From Streptomyces sp. PTY087I2 (GTDB lineage Bacteria > Actinomycetota > Actinomycetes > Streptomycetales > Streptomycetaceae), in NCBI RefSeq assembly GCF_001687325.1, contig NZ_LZRD01000029.1, positions 20,655 through 84,654 of the forward strand: 64,000 nt of DNA, given 5' to 3'. Shown in pieces: positions 54,959-62,324 of the stretch (positions within the stretch are counted from its first letter, which is position 1; every line of letters starts with the position of its first letter). The position numbers were made by a program, and so were the translations under genes. The notes under the pieces are model-generated. The model was not told the origin of the DNA, ran no database searches, and worked only from the letters and a program-made list of their open reading frames with translations.

Positions 54959-55870
54959 ATGACCCACCTCCTCGACCCTGTCCGTGAAGCCGCTGCCGCG
55001 TCCCCCGAGCGCCCTGCGCGGACGCCCGCCGCCCGCACAGCGCGCCGCAAGGCGCTGCTGCACTGGATCGCCGTGCACTCCCTCGGGATCGCCGCCGCGC
55101 TCTTCTTCGTGCTGCCGTTCGTCTTCGTGGTGCTGACCTCGCTGATGAGCGACCAGCAGGCGCTGACCCGCGATCTCACCCCGAACACCTGGGAGTGGGG
55201 CAACTACGAGCGGGTCTTCAACACCCCCGGGTTTCTGACCTGGTGGCGCAACACCCTGCTGTACGCGGGCGTCGGCACCGTCCTCACCGTGGTGTCGTCG
55301 ATCCCGGTGGCGTACGCGCTGGCGAAGTTCCGCTTCCGGGGCCGCAAGCTGTCGCTGATGCTCGTCATCTCGATGATGATGCTGCCGCCGCAGGTCGTCA
55401 TCATCCCGATGTACCTGTTCTGGGCGAAGCAGATGGACCTGTCCGGCACCCTGTGGCCGCTGATCATCCCGATGGCCTTCGGCGACGCGTTCTCCATCTT
55501 CCTGCTGCGGCAGTTCCTGCTGACCATCCCGAACGAGTACCTGGACGCCGCGAAGGTCGACGGCTGCGGTGAGTTCCGTACGCTGTTGAAGGTCGTCCTG
55601 CCGATGGCCAAACCCGGGATCGCGGCCATCGCCCTCTTCCAGTTCTTCGCCGCCTGGAACGACTACTTCGGACCACAGATCTACGCCTCGGAGAACCCGG
55701 CCGCCTGGACGCTCAGTTACGGCCTCGAATCCTTCAAGGGCGCACACCATACCGACTGGAACCTGACCATGGCCGCGACCGTTCTGGTCATGGCCCCCGT
55801 GATCGCCGTCTTCTTCTTCGCCCAGAAGGCATTCGTCGAGGGCGTCACACTGACCGGAGTAAAGGGCTGA
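54959..55870 (+). CDS. csnG: ABC transporter permease, CsnG
   Basis: A 303-residue MalG-type permease. The EAA loop is NEYLDAAKVDGCGEFRTLLKVVLPMAKPGI. Six helices, with the start MTHLLDPVREAAAASPERPARTP extending into the cytoplasm. It completes the membrane channel with CsnF. No ATP-binding subunit gene follows; in Streptomyces such transporters share the ATPase MsiK encoded elsewhere. Gap to csnH is 1 nt. Confidence 0.94.
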   Translation: MTHLLDPVREAAAASPERPARTPAARTARRKALLHWIAVHSLGIAAALFFVLPFVFVVLTSLMSDQQALTRDLTPNTWEWGNYERVFNTPGFLTWWRNTLLYAGVGTVLTVVSSIPVAYALAKFRFRGRKLSLMLVISMMMLPPQVVIIPMYLFWAKQMDLSGTLWPLIIPMAFGDAFSIFLLRQFLLTIPNEYLDAAKVDGCGEFRTLLKVVLPMAKPGIAAIALFQFFAAWNDYFGPQIYASENPAAWTLSYGLESFKGAHHTDWNLTMAATVLVMAPVIAVFFFAQKAFVEGVTLTGVKG

Positions 55871-55871
55871 C

Positions 55872-57137
55872 ATGAAGCTCGCAGTAGTGGGTGGCGGGTC
55901 CACCTACACCCCTGAACTGATCGACGGATTCGCCCGGCTGCGGGACACGCTGCCGATCGAGGAGCTGGTGCTCGTCGATCCGGCGGCCGACCGCCTGGAG
56001 CTGGTCTCCGGCCTCGCCCGGCGGATCTTCGCCAAGCAGGACCACGCGGGGAAGATCACGACGACCACCGACCTCGACGCGGGTGTCGCCGACGCCGACG
56101 CGGTCCTGCTCCAGCTGCGCGTCGGCGGACAGGCCGCCCGCAACCAGGACGAGACCTGGCCGCTGGAGTGCGGCTGCGTCGGCCAGGAGACCACCGGCGC
56201 CGGCGGCCTCGCCAAGGCGCTGCGCACCGTGCCGGTCGTCCTCGACATCGCCGAGCGGGTCCGCCGCACCAACCCGGACGCCTGGATCATCGACTTCACC
56301 AACCCGGTCGGCATCGTCACCCGCGCCCTCCTCCAGGCCGGGCACAAGGCGGTCGGCCTGTGCAACGTGGCGATCGGCTTCCAGCGGAAGTTCGCCCGGC
56401 TGCTGGAGGTGGAGCCGGGCCAGGTGCATCTCGACCACGTCGGGCTCAACCATCTGAGCTGGGAGCTGGGGGTGCGCCTCGGCGGCCCGGACGGCGAGAA
56501 CGTCCTGCCGAAGCTGCTCGCGGAGCACGGCGACGCCATCGCGGACGACCTCCGCATGCCGCGGAAGCTGGTGGACCGGCTCGGCGTCGTCCCCTCCTAC
56601 TATCTGCGCTACTTCTACGCCCACGACGAGGTCGTACGGGAGCTGGGCACCAAGCCGTCGCGGGCCGCCGAGGTCGCGGCGATGGAGAAGGAGCTGCTGG
56701 AGATGTACGGCGACCCGGCGCTGGACGAGAAGCCCGAGCTGCTCGCCAAGCGCGGCGGCGCGTTCTACTCCGAGGCGGCCGTGGATCTGGCGGCCTCGCT
56801 GCTGGGCGACGGCGGCTCACCGGTCCAGGTGGTCAACACGTACAACAACGGGACCCTGCCGTTCCTCCCGGACGACGCGGTGATCGAGGTGCAGGCCCGG
56901 GTCGGGCGCGACGGCGCCACACCGCTGGCCGTCCCGGCGCTGGACCCGCTGTACGCCGGTCTCATCGCGAATGTGACGGCGTACGAGGACCTCGCCCTGG
57001 AAGCCGCGCTGCGCGGCGGCCGGGACCGGGTCTTCAAGGCGCTGCTGGCCCACCCGCTGATCGGCCAGTTCGACTACGCCGAGGGCCTCACCGACCGGCT
57101 GATCGCGCACAACCGGGAGCACCTGGCGTGGGCGTGA
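55872..57137 (+). CDS. csnH: GH4-family 6-phospho-beta-glucosidase-like glycosidase
   Basis: A 421-residue NAD/Mn-dependent glycosidase. VVGGGSTYTPELIDGF is the dinucleotide loop. The metal-site Cys is in GLCNVAIGF, Asn-His in LDHVGLNHLSW, and IIDFTNPVGIVTRALL is typical of GH4. It would cleave phosphorylated or free glucosaminyl links inside the cell by redox-elimination. Position in the csn operon implies glucosamine oligomers as substrate; this is inference. It overlaps csnK by 10 nt. Confidence 0.92.
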   Translation: MKLAVVGGGSTYTPELIDGFARLRDTLPIEELVLVDPAADRLELVSGLARRIFAKQDHAGKITTTTDLDAGVADADAVLLQLRVGGQAARNQDETWPLECGCVGQETTGAGGLAKALRTVPVVLDIAERVRRTNPDAWIIDFTNPVGIVTRALLQAGHKAVGLCNVAIGFQRKFARLLEVEPGQVHLDHVGLNHLSWELGVRLGGPDGENVLPKLLAEHGDAIADDLRMPRKLVDRLGVVPSYYLRYFYAHDEVVRELGTKPSRAAEVAAMEKELLEMYGDPALDEKPELLAKRGGAFYSEAAVDLAASLLGDGGSPVQVVNTYNNGTLPFLPDDAVIEVQARVGRDGATPLAVPALDPLYAGLIANVTAYEDLALEAALRGGRDRVFKALLAHPLIGQFDYAEGLTDRLIAHNREHLAWA

Positions 57138-58102
57138 ACGTGTCGGTCGTCGCCATCGACGCGGGCAACAGCAAGACCGATGTGGCACTGATCGGCGCGG
57201 ACGGCACGGTGCTGGCCACGGCGCGCGGCGGCGGCTTCCAGCCGCCGGCGATCGGGGTGGAGGCCGCGATCGACGTGCTGGCCGGGGTGCTGGAGCGGGC
57301 GGTCGCGGAGCTGCCGGCTCCGCCCGTCCTCTCCGGGCATGTCTCCGCGTGTCTGGCCAACGCCGATCTGCCGGTCGAGGAGGCCGAGTTGGCGGCCGCT
57401 CTGGAGTCCCGTAGCTGGGGCTCCTCGGTGGAGGTGCGCAACGACACCTTCGCGATCCTGCGTGCCGGGGTGGACGAGCCCCGGGGCGTCGCGGTGGTGT
57501 GCGGGGCCGGGATCAACTGCGTGGGCATGACCCCGGACGGGCGGACCGCCCGCTTCCCCGCGATCGGGCGGATCTCCGGTGACTGGGGCGGCGGTTCGGG
57601 GCTCGCGGAGGAGGCGCTGTGGTTCGCCGCGCGCGCCGAGGACGGGCGCGGCGAGGCATCGGAGCTGGCCCGCACGCTGCCGGGCCACTTCGGGCTCGAC
57701 TCGATGTACGCGCTGATCGAGGCGCTGCACCGGGGCACGATCCCGCTGGGGCGGCGGCACGAGCTGACGCCGGTGCTGTTCGCCACGGCGGAGGCCGGGG
57801 ATCCGGTGGCGGCCGCGCTGGTGAAGCGGCAGGCGCACGAGGTCGTGGCGATGGCCTCGGTCGCGCTGGACCGCCTCGATCTGCTGGAGGAGGAGGTTCC
57901 GGTGCTGCTGGGCGGCAGTGTGCTGGCCGCGCGGCACCCGCAGCTCAACGACCGGATCGCGGCGCTGCTGGCGGCCCGCGCCCCGAAGGCCGAGGTGCGC
58001 GTCGTGTCCGAGCCACCGGTGCTGGGCGCTGCGCTGCTGGGCCTGGACCGGACGGGCGCGGGCCCGGAGGTCCATCGGAAGCTGCGGGCGCGGTACGCCT
58101 GA
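57128..58102 (+). CDS. csnK: BadF/BadG-type amino-sugar kinase
   Basis: A 324-residue ASKHA-fold kinase of the N-acetylglucosamine-kinase/BadF family. Phosphate-1 loop IDAGNSKTDVAL, the VCGAGINCVGM segment, GDWGGGSGL and VLLGGSVLAARHP (adenosine motif) are visible. It probably phosphorylates glucosamine released by CsnH. GTG 57128 has GGAG 8 nt upstream and overlaps the csnH stop. Last gene of the csn unit. In the following 298 nt (58103-58400) I see imperfect GC-rich inverted repeats and a promoter-like region but no gene. Confidence 0.9.
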   Translation: MGVNVSVVAIDAGNSKTDVALIGADGTVLATARGGGFQPPAIGVEAAIDVLAGVLERAVAELPAPPVLSGHVSACLANADLPVEEAELAAALESRSWGSSVEVRNDTFAILRAGVDEPRGVAVVCGAGINCVGMTPDGRTARFPAIGRISGDWGGGSGLAEEALWFAARAEDGRGEASELARTLPGHFGLDSMYALIEALHRGTIPLGRRHELTPVLFATAEAGDPVAAALVKRQAHEVVAMASVALDRLDLLEEEVPVLLGGSVLAARHPQLNDRIAALLAARAPKAEVRVVSEPPVLGAALLGLDRTGAGPEVHRKLRARYA

Positions 58103-58400
58103 GGGGTCCGGTCCGGGAACGGTCGGGATCCGGCGGGGCGTCCCCTCACGCGATGCGCGTGGGGGGGGACGCTTCTCGTGCGTTCCTCGTACGGGTGAAC
58201 GGCTGGCGTACGAGGGGCGCGAGGGAACCGATCGGGCTTCTGGAACGTGTACCTGATGGGAAGTCCGTTCGCTTATGGGGATGTATCCGGGCACGTTGTG
58301 CTGCTTGCCTTGATCGGCCGCGTCCGCCCTGATCGAATGCGGGGACTGATGACGGGGACGGGACGGGGACCCAACTGTCAGTGACCGAGGGGGAGGTCGA

Positions 58401-59786
58401 GTGACACACCCGCCGAGCGGCGGCTCGCAGACGCTGCGCACTCCGGACCCGGTGTCCGGGCACGCCGCCGTGCCCGCACAGCGCACCACGTGGACCGCGC
58501 AGGCGCGGCGCCTGCGGGCCGTGGCGACCACCGAGCCCGGCCGGCTCCAGATCATCGGGGCCGTCCTGGCCCTGCTGGTCGTCGCGTTCGGCGCGGTGAC
58601 GACGCTGGAGATATCGCAGCGGGCCTCCTCGGCCGACGACGTGGTCAGCCGCAGTCAGCCGCTCAGCGCCGACGCGGCGGACATCTACCGCTTCCTGGCG
58701 GACGCGGACACGACGGCGGCCAGTGGGTTCCTCGCGGGGGCGCAGGAGCCCGAGGCGGTGCAGGAGCAGTATCGGAAGGACATCGAGGAGGCGGCCCGGC
58801 TGCTGGTGAAGGCGTCGGGGTCCACCGACTCCGCCAGTGCGTCCAGCCGTGAGATAGCCACGCTCAACAAGCTGCTCCCGGTCTACACAGGCCTGATCGA
58901 GCGCGCCCGCGCCAACAACCGCCAGGGCCTGCCGCTGGGCGGCGCCTATCTGCGGTACGCGAACCAGAAGATGGCCGGCGAGATGCTCCCGGCCGCCGAG
59001 CGGCTGTACGCGGCGGAGACGGGCCGGCTGGAGAGCGACTCCGCCGACGCCCGGCAGTGGCCGCTGTGGTCGATCGGCGCCGGGATCGTCGTGCTGGGCG
59101 CGCTGGGATGGATGCAGCGGCGGACCTACCGCCGGACGAACCGGGTGCTGAACCACGGGCTGCTGGCGGCGACGGCCGCCGCGTCGGTGGTGGTGCTCTG
59201 GCTGGCCGTGGGGCATACGGTGGCCCGCGCGGAGCTGCGGTCGGCGATGGTGCACGGCCAGGAGTCGCTGGATGTGCTCAACGACGCCCGGATCAACTCC
59301 CTGAAGGCGCGCGCCAACGAGAACCTCACCCTGGTGGCGCGTGGCGCGGTGCTGACGCCCGACGGCTCCGCCGACCAGTACGAGGCGGACTACAGCTCGG
59401 GGATGAAGGCACTGAAGGCTCAGTTGGAGAAGGCCGGGCGGCTCGCGGACGACGAGAGCGGGAGCGCGCCGGTGGCGAGGGCGGCGGACGGTGTGGCGCA
59501 GTGGCAGGTGCGGCACCGCGAGGCCCGGGCGACGGACGACCGGGGCGACTACGACGGGGCGCTGGAGCAGATCATCGGGACGGAGAAGTCCACCGGGCAG
59601 TCCTTCCAGCAGGTGGACGCCGCGCTGGAGAAGGCGCTCGCCCATGAGCAGGGCGAGTTCACCTCGGCGGCGAAGGACGGGCGCGGGGCCCTGCGGGGTC
59701 TGCCGACCGGGGCCGCGGCCCTGGCGGTGCTGGGGGCCGTCGCCGTGATCGTCGGGGTCAACCGCAGGCTCTCGGAGTACCGGTGA
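58401..59786 (+). CDS. GlnX-like membrane sensor/transducer
   Basis: A 461-residue membrane protein with four helices: about 50-72, 222-238, 252-272 and 434-453. Two long extracytoplasmic helical segments (about 73-220 and 273-433) resemble four-helix-bundle sensor domains. By position before a GlnH-like binding protein and a PknG-like kinase, it corresponds to GlnX, which in mycobacteria and corynebacteria links an amino-acid-binding protein to PknG (known). Here the sequence is only generally alike. GTG 58401 has GGGAGG upstream. Its stop overlaps the next gene's alternative start (GTGA). Confidence 0.75.
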   Translation: MTHPPSGGSQTLRTPDPVSGHAAVPAQRTTWTAQARRLRAVATTEPGRLQIIGAVLALLVVAFGAVTTLEISQRASSADDVVSRSQPLSADAADIYRFLADADTTAASGFLAGAQEPEAVQEQYRKDIEEAARLLVKASGSTDSASASSREIATLNKLLPVYTGLIERARANNRQGLPLGGAYLRYANQKMAGEMLPAAERLYAAETGRLESDSADARQWPLWSIGAGIVVLGALGWMQRRTYRRTNRVLNHGLLAATAAASVVVLWLAVGHTVARAELRSAMVHGQESLDVLNDARINSLKARANENLTLVARGAVLTPDGSADQYEADYSSGMKALKAQLEKAGRLADDESGSAPVARAADGVAQWQVRHREARATDDRGDYDGALEQIIGTEKSTGQSFQQVDAALEKALAHEQGEFTSAAKDGRGALRGLPTGAAALAVLGAVAVIVGVNRRLSEYR

Positions 59787-59797
59787 GAGGGGCAGCG

Positions 59798-60832
59798 ATG
59801 AGCAGGTCCGAGGACCGGCCCGGGCGCGGCGGCCTGCGCGGCTGGGGCGGTGTGACGGGGATGGCGGTGGCGTGCGCGGTGACGGCCGCGGTCACCCTGC
59901 TGCCGCTGGCCCACCACAGCGGCGGGCCGGCCGGAACGGGCACGTCGGGCGGGGTGGTGACGACCGAACGGGCCCGGGCCGAGGCGTGCACCGAGCCGGA
60001 GGCGAGCCTGCCCGCGTCCGGCGACGACGGGCCGAACATCGACAGGATCAAGGAGCGCGGCAAGCTGATAGCGGGCGTCGACCAGAACAGCTTCCGCTGG
60101 GGCTACCGCAACCCGGAGAGCGGGAATCTGGAAGGGTTCGACATCGATCTGGTGCGGGCCATCGCCGACGACCTGCTGGGCGACCCGGACGCGGTGATCT
60201 TCCGGGCCATCCCCACCAACCAGCGCATCGCCGCCCTGGAGAACGACCGGGTCGACGTCGTCGTGCGGACGATGACGATCAACTGCAAGCGACTGGAGCA
60301 GGTCTCCTTCTCCACCGCCTACTTCCGGGCCGGACAGCAGGTGCTCGCCCCGAAGAAGTCGCCGATCACCGGCTACGACTCCTCGCTGAAGGGCAAGCGG
60401 GTCTGCTCGGCCGAGGGCTCGACGGCGTACGAGGCGCTGGAGAAGAAGTCCTTCGGGGCGCTCTACAAGGACGATTTCGACGGCACCGAGCGCGACCCGG
60501 ACCGGCTGACCGTGCCCAACCAGCTGGACTGCCTGGTGCGGCTCCAGCTCGGCGAGGTCGACGCGGTCGTCACGGACAACGCCCTGGCGGCCGGGCAGGC
60601 GGCGCAGGACCCGGCGGTGGAGCTCAAGGGGAAGGACCCGTTCACCACGGAGTACTACGGCGTCGCCACGAAGAAGGGCTCCGACGATCTGGTGGCCCGG
60701 GTCAACAAGGTCCTCGTCGACTACCGGGCGGGCGGCAAGAACAGCGCCTGGATGCGGTCCTACGAGAAGTGGCTGGCGACCGGCCTGCCCGGGATCACCG
60801 CACCGCCCGCCCCCAAGTACCGCACCGACTGA
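59798..60832 (+). CDS. GlnH-like amino-acid-binding protein
   Basis: A 344-residue SBP_bac_3 protein. An N-terminal hydrophobic anchor (MAVACAVTAAVTLLPLA) lacks a lipobox. The binding domain runs DRIKERGKLIAGVDQNSFRWGYRN ... GFDIDLVRAIADDLLG ... VVVRTMTINCKRLEQVSFSTAYF ... GSTAYEALE ... DCLVRLQLGEVDAVVTDN. This is the glutamate/aspartate-binding family. ATG 59798 has GAGAGGGG upstream; GTG 59783 is possible. In Mycobacterium GlnH feeds GlnX-PknG signalling rather than transport; no permease gene is present here, fitting that role. Confidence 0.88.
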   Translation: MSRSEDRPGRGGLRGWGGVTGMAVACAVTAAVTLLPLAHHSGGPAGTGTSGGVVTTERARAEACTEPEASLPASGDDGPNIDRIKERGKLIAGVDQNSFRWGYRNPESGNLEGFDIDLVRAIADDLLGDPDAVIFRAIPTNQRIAALENDRVDVVVRTMTINCKRLEQVSFSTAYFRAGQQVLAPKKSPITGYDSSLKGKRVCSAEGSTAYEALEKKSFGALYKDDFDGTERDPDRLTVPNQLDCLVRLQLGEVDAVVTDNALAAGQAAQDPAVELKGKDPFTTEYYGVATKKGSDDLVARVNKVLVDYRAGGKNSAWMRSYEKWLATGLPGITAPPAPKYRTD

Positions 60833-60971
60833 CCCCTTGCCTCCGGGCGACCGCCCCGCGGCACCGTGCACCACAGCGGCGTACGGACCGGAACGGGCGG
60901 GCCGGAGCAGACCGAAGCAGAACGATCCCGTCGGGCCCACCGGCCCGGCGGGGAGAGCGGAGAGGTGATCG

Positions 60972-62324
60972 ATGGGCGTCGCGGGATCCTTTCCCGGCTA
61001 CACGGGGAGGTCCTCCGGACCGGTCATGGACCGGGAGGAGGCGGACCGTGCGCTGGCCCGGCTCGGGGCGGAGCACGAGGCCATCGAGACCTCGCTCCTC
61101 GCGCTCCAGGACCATGCCGGGCGCCGGCTCCTGGAGGGCGCCGAGCTGACCGGCGTCACCCGGGAGCGCTGGGCCGCCACCGAGCAGTCCATCACCCTCC
61201 TGTGGGGGTATTTCGACGCGTACGCGGGGGCCCTGTCCGAGGCCCGCGCGATCCGTGCGCGCCGCCGCCACCCGAACCGGGACGACCTCACGGCGCTGAC
61301 CGAACTGCTGCGCGGCGAATCGGTCACGGTCGCCAACCCGGGCGCGGTGCCCCCGCCCTCGGCCGCGGGACCGGCCCGGCTCTCCGAGCGGTTCTCGCTC
61401 CAGGAGCTGGTCGCCCGGATGAACGAGCTGTACGCCAGGTCCCTGGACATGGTCGTCGCCTCCGACTCCGTCTGGTCGGCGCTGCCCGCCCGGATCGACC
61501 TGCTCGCGGCCGAGCTGCACCGGACGCGTTCGCTGGCGCACTCGGTGGGCGTGCGGCCCGGTGAGCATCCGGCCGGCGACGACCTGGCCGAGATCACCGA
61601 GGAGCTGACGACACTGCGGGTGCAGGTGATCTCGGACCCGCTGGCGTTCTGGCTGCCGGGTCCCGGCAGCGCCGCGCCCGGCGGCGGCCGCCCCGACACC
61701 TCGCGCTACGACCGGGCCGCCCGCGCCCTGGAGGACGTACGGCGCGAGATCGAGGCGGTGCTCGCGGTCCGGCAGGACGCGGAGGCGCGCCTGGTGCGGC
61801 TGCGGGACGTCCTCTCGCGGGCGGACCGCACGCTGACGGAGGCGCGGGCGGCGCGCGGCGAGGTGCTGGCGAAGATCGCCGCCTCCGAGGTGCCCGCGGT
61901 CAGCGGTCCGCCGACCGCCCTCCAGGAGCGGCTGGCGGCCGCGTCGGAGCACCGCAGGCACGCCCAGTGGCACCGCCTGTCGCCGCTGCTGGAGTCCCTG
62001 GAGCAGGAGGCCGAGGACGAACTGCTGCGCGCCCGTGAGTCGTTGACCTCGGTGACCGCGCCGCTGGCGGTCCGCGCGGAGCTGCGCGGCCGGCTCGACG
62101 CGTACCGGGCGAAGGCGTCCCGGCACGGTCTGGCGGAGGACCCACTGCTGATCGAGCGGTACGACGCGGCACGCCGCATGCTGTGGAGCGCGCCGTGCGA
62201 TCTGCGGGTCGCCGAGCAGGCCGTCCTGCGCTACCAGCACGCGGTCGCGGAGTCGCTGCCGCCGCGCCGGCCCGACGGACCGCAGGACGGGCCCGGCGCG
62301 GGCGAACAGGGGGAATCACGATGA
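60972..62324 (+). CDS. Coiled-coil protein in the PknG locus
   Basis: A 450-residue, mostly helical protein rich in Arg, Glu, Ala and Leu, with likely coiled coils (ADRALARLGAEHEAIETSLL; YDRAARALEDVRREIEAVL; QDAEARLVRLRDVLSRADR). No signal peptide, membrane helix or known domain. ATG 60972 has GAGAGG upstream. Its stop overlaps the pknG-like start (ATGA), so the two are translationally coupled. Mycobacterial glnX-glnH-pknG loci lack such a gene as far as I know. A scaffold or kinase substrate is a guess. Confidence 0.75.
   Translation: MGVAGSFPGYTGRSSGPVMDREEADRALARLGAEHEAIETSLLALQDHAGRRLLEGAELTGVTRERWAATEQSITLLWGYFDAYAGALSEARAIRARRRHPNRDDLTALTELLRGESVTVANPGAVPPPSAAGPARLSERFSLQELVARMNELYARSLDMVVASDSVWSALPARIDLLAAELHRTRSLAHSVGVRPGEHPAGDDLAEITEELTTLRVQVISDPLAFWLPGPGSAAPGGGRPDTSRYDRAARALEDVRREIEAVLAVRQDAEARLVRLRDVLSRADRTLTEARAARGEVLAKIAASEVPAVSGPPTALQERLAAASEHRRHAQWHRLSPLLESLEQEAEDELLRARESLTSVTAPLAVRAELRGRLDAYRAKASRHGLAEDPLLIERYDAARRMLWSAPCDLRVAEQAVLRYQHAVAESLPPRRPDGPQDGPGAGEQGESR

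Noticed and set aside
52394..55903. Long minus-strand frame across csnE-csnG
   Set aside because: The composition is that of an antisense shadow; the plus-strand transporter genes are clear and tightly packed.
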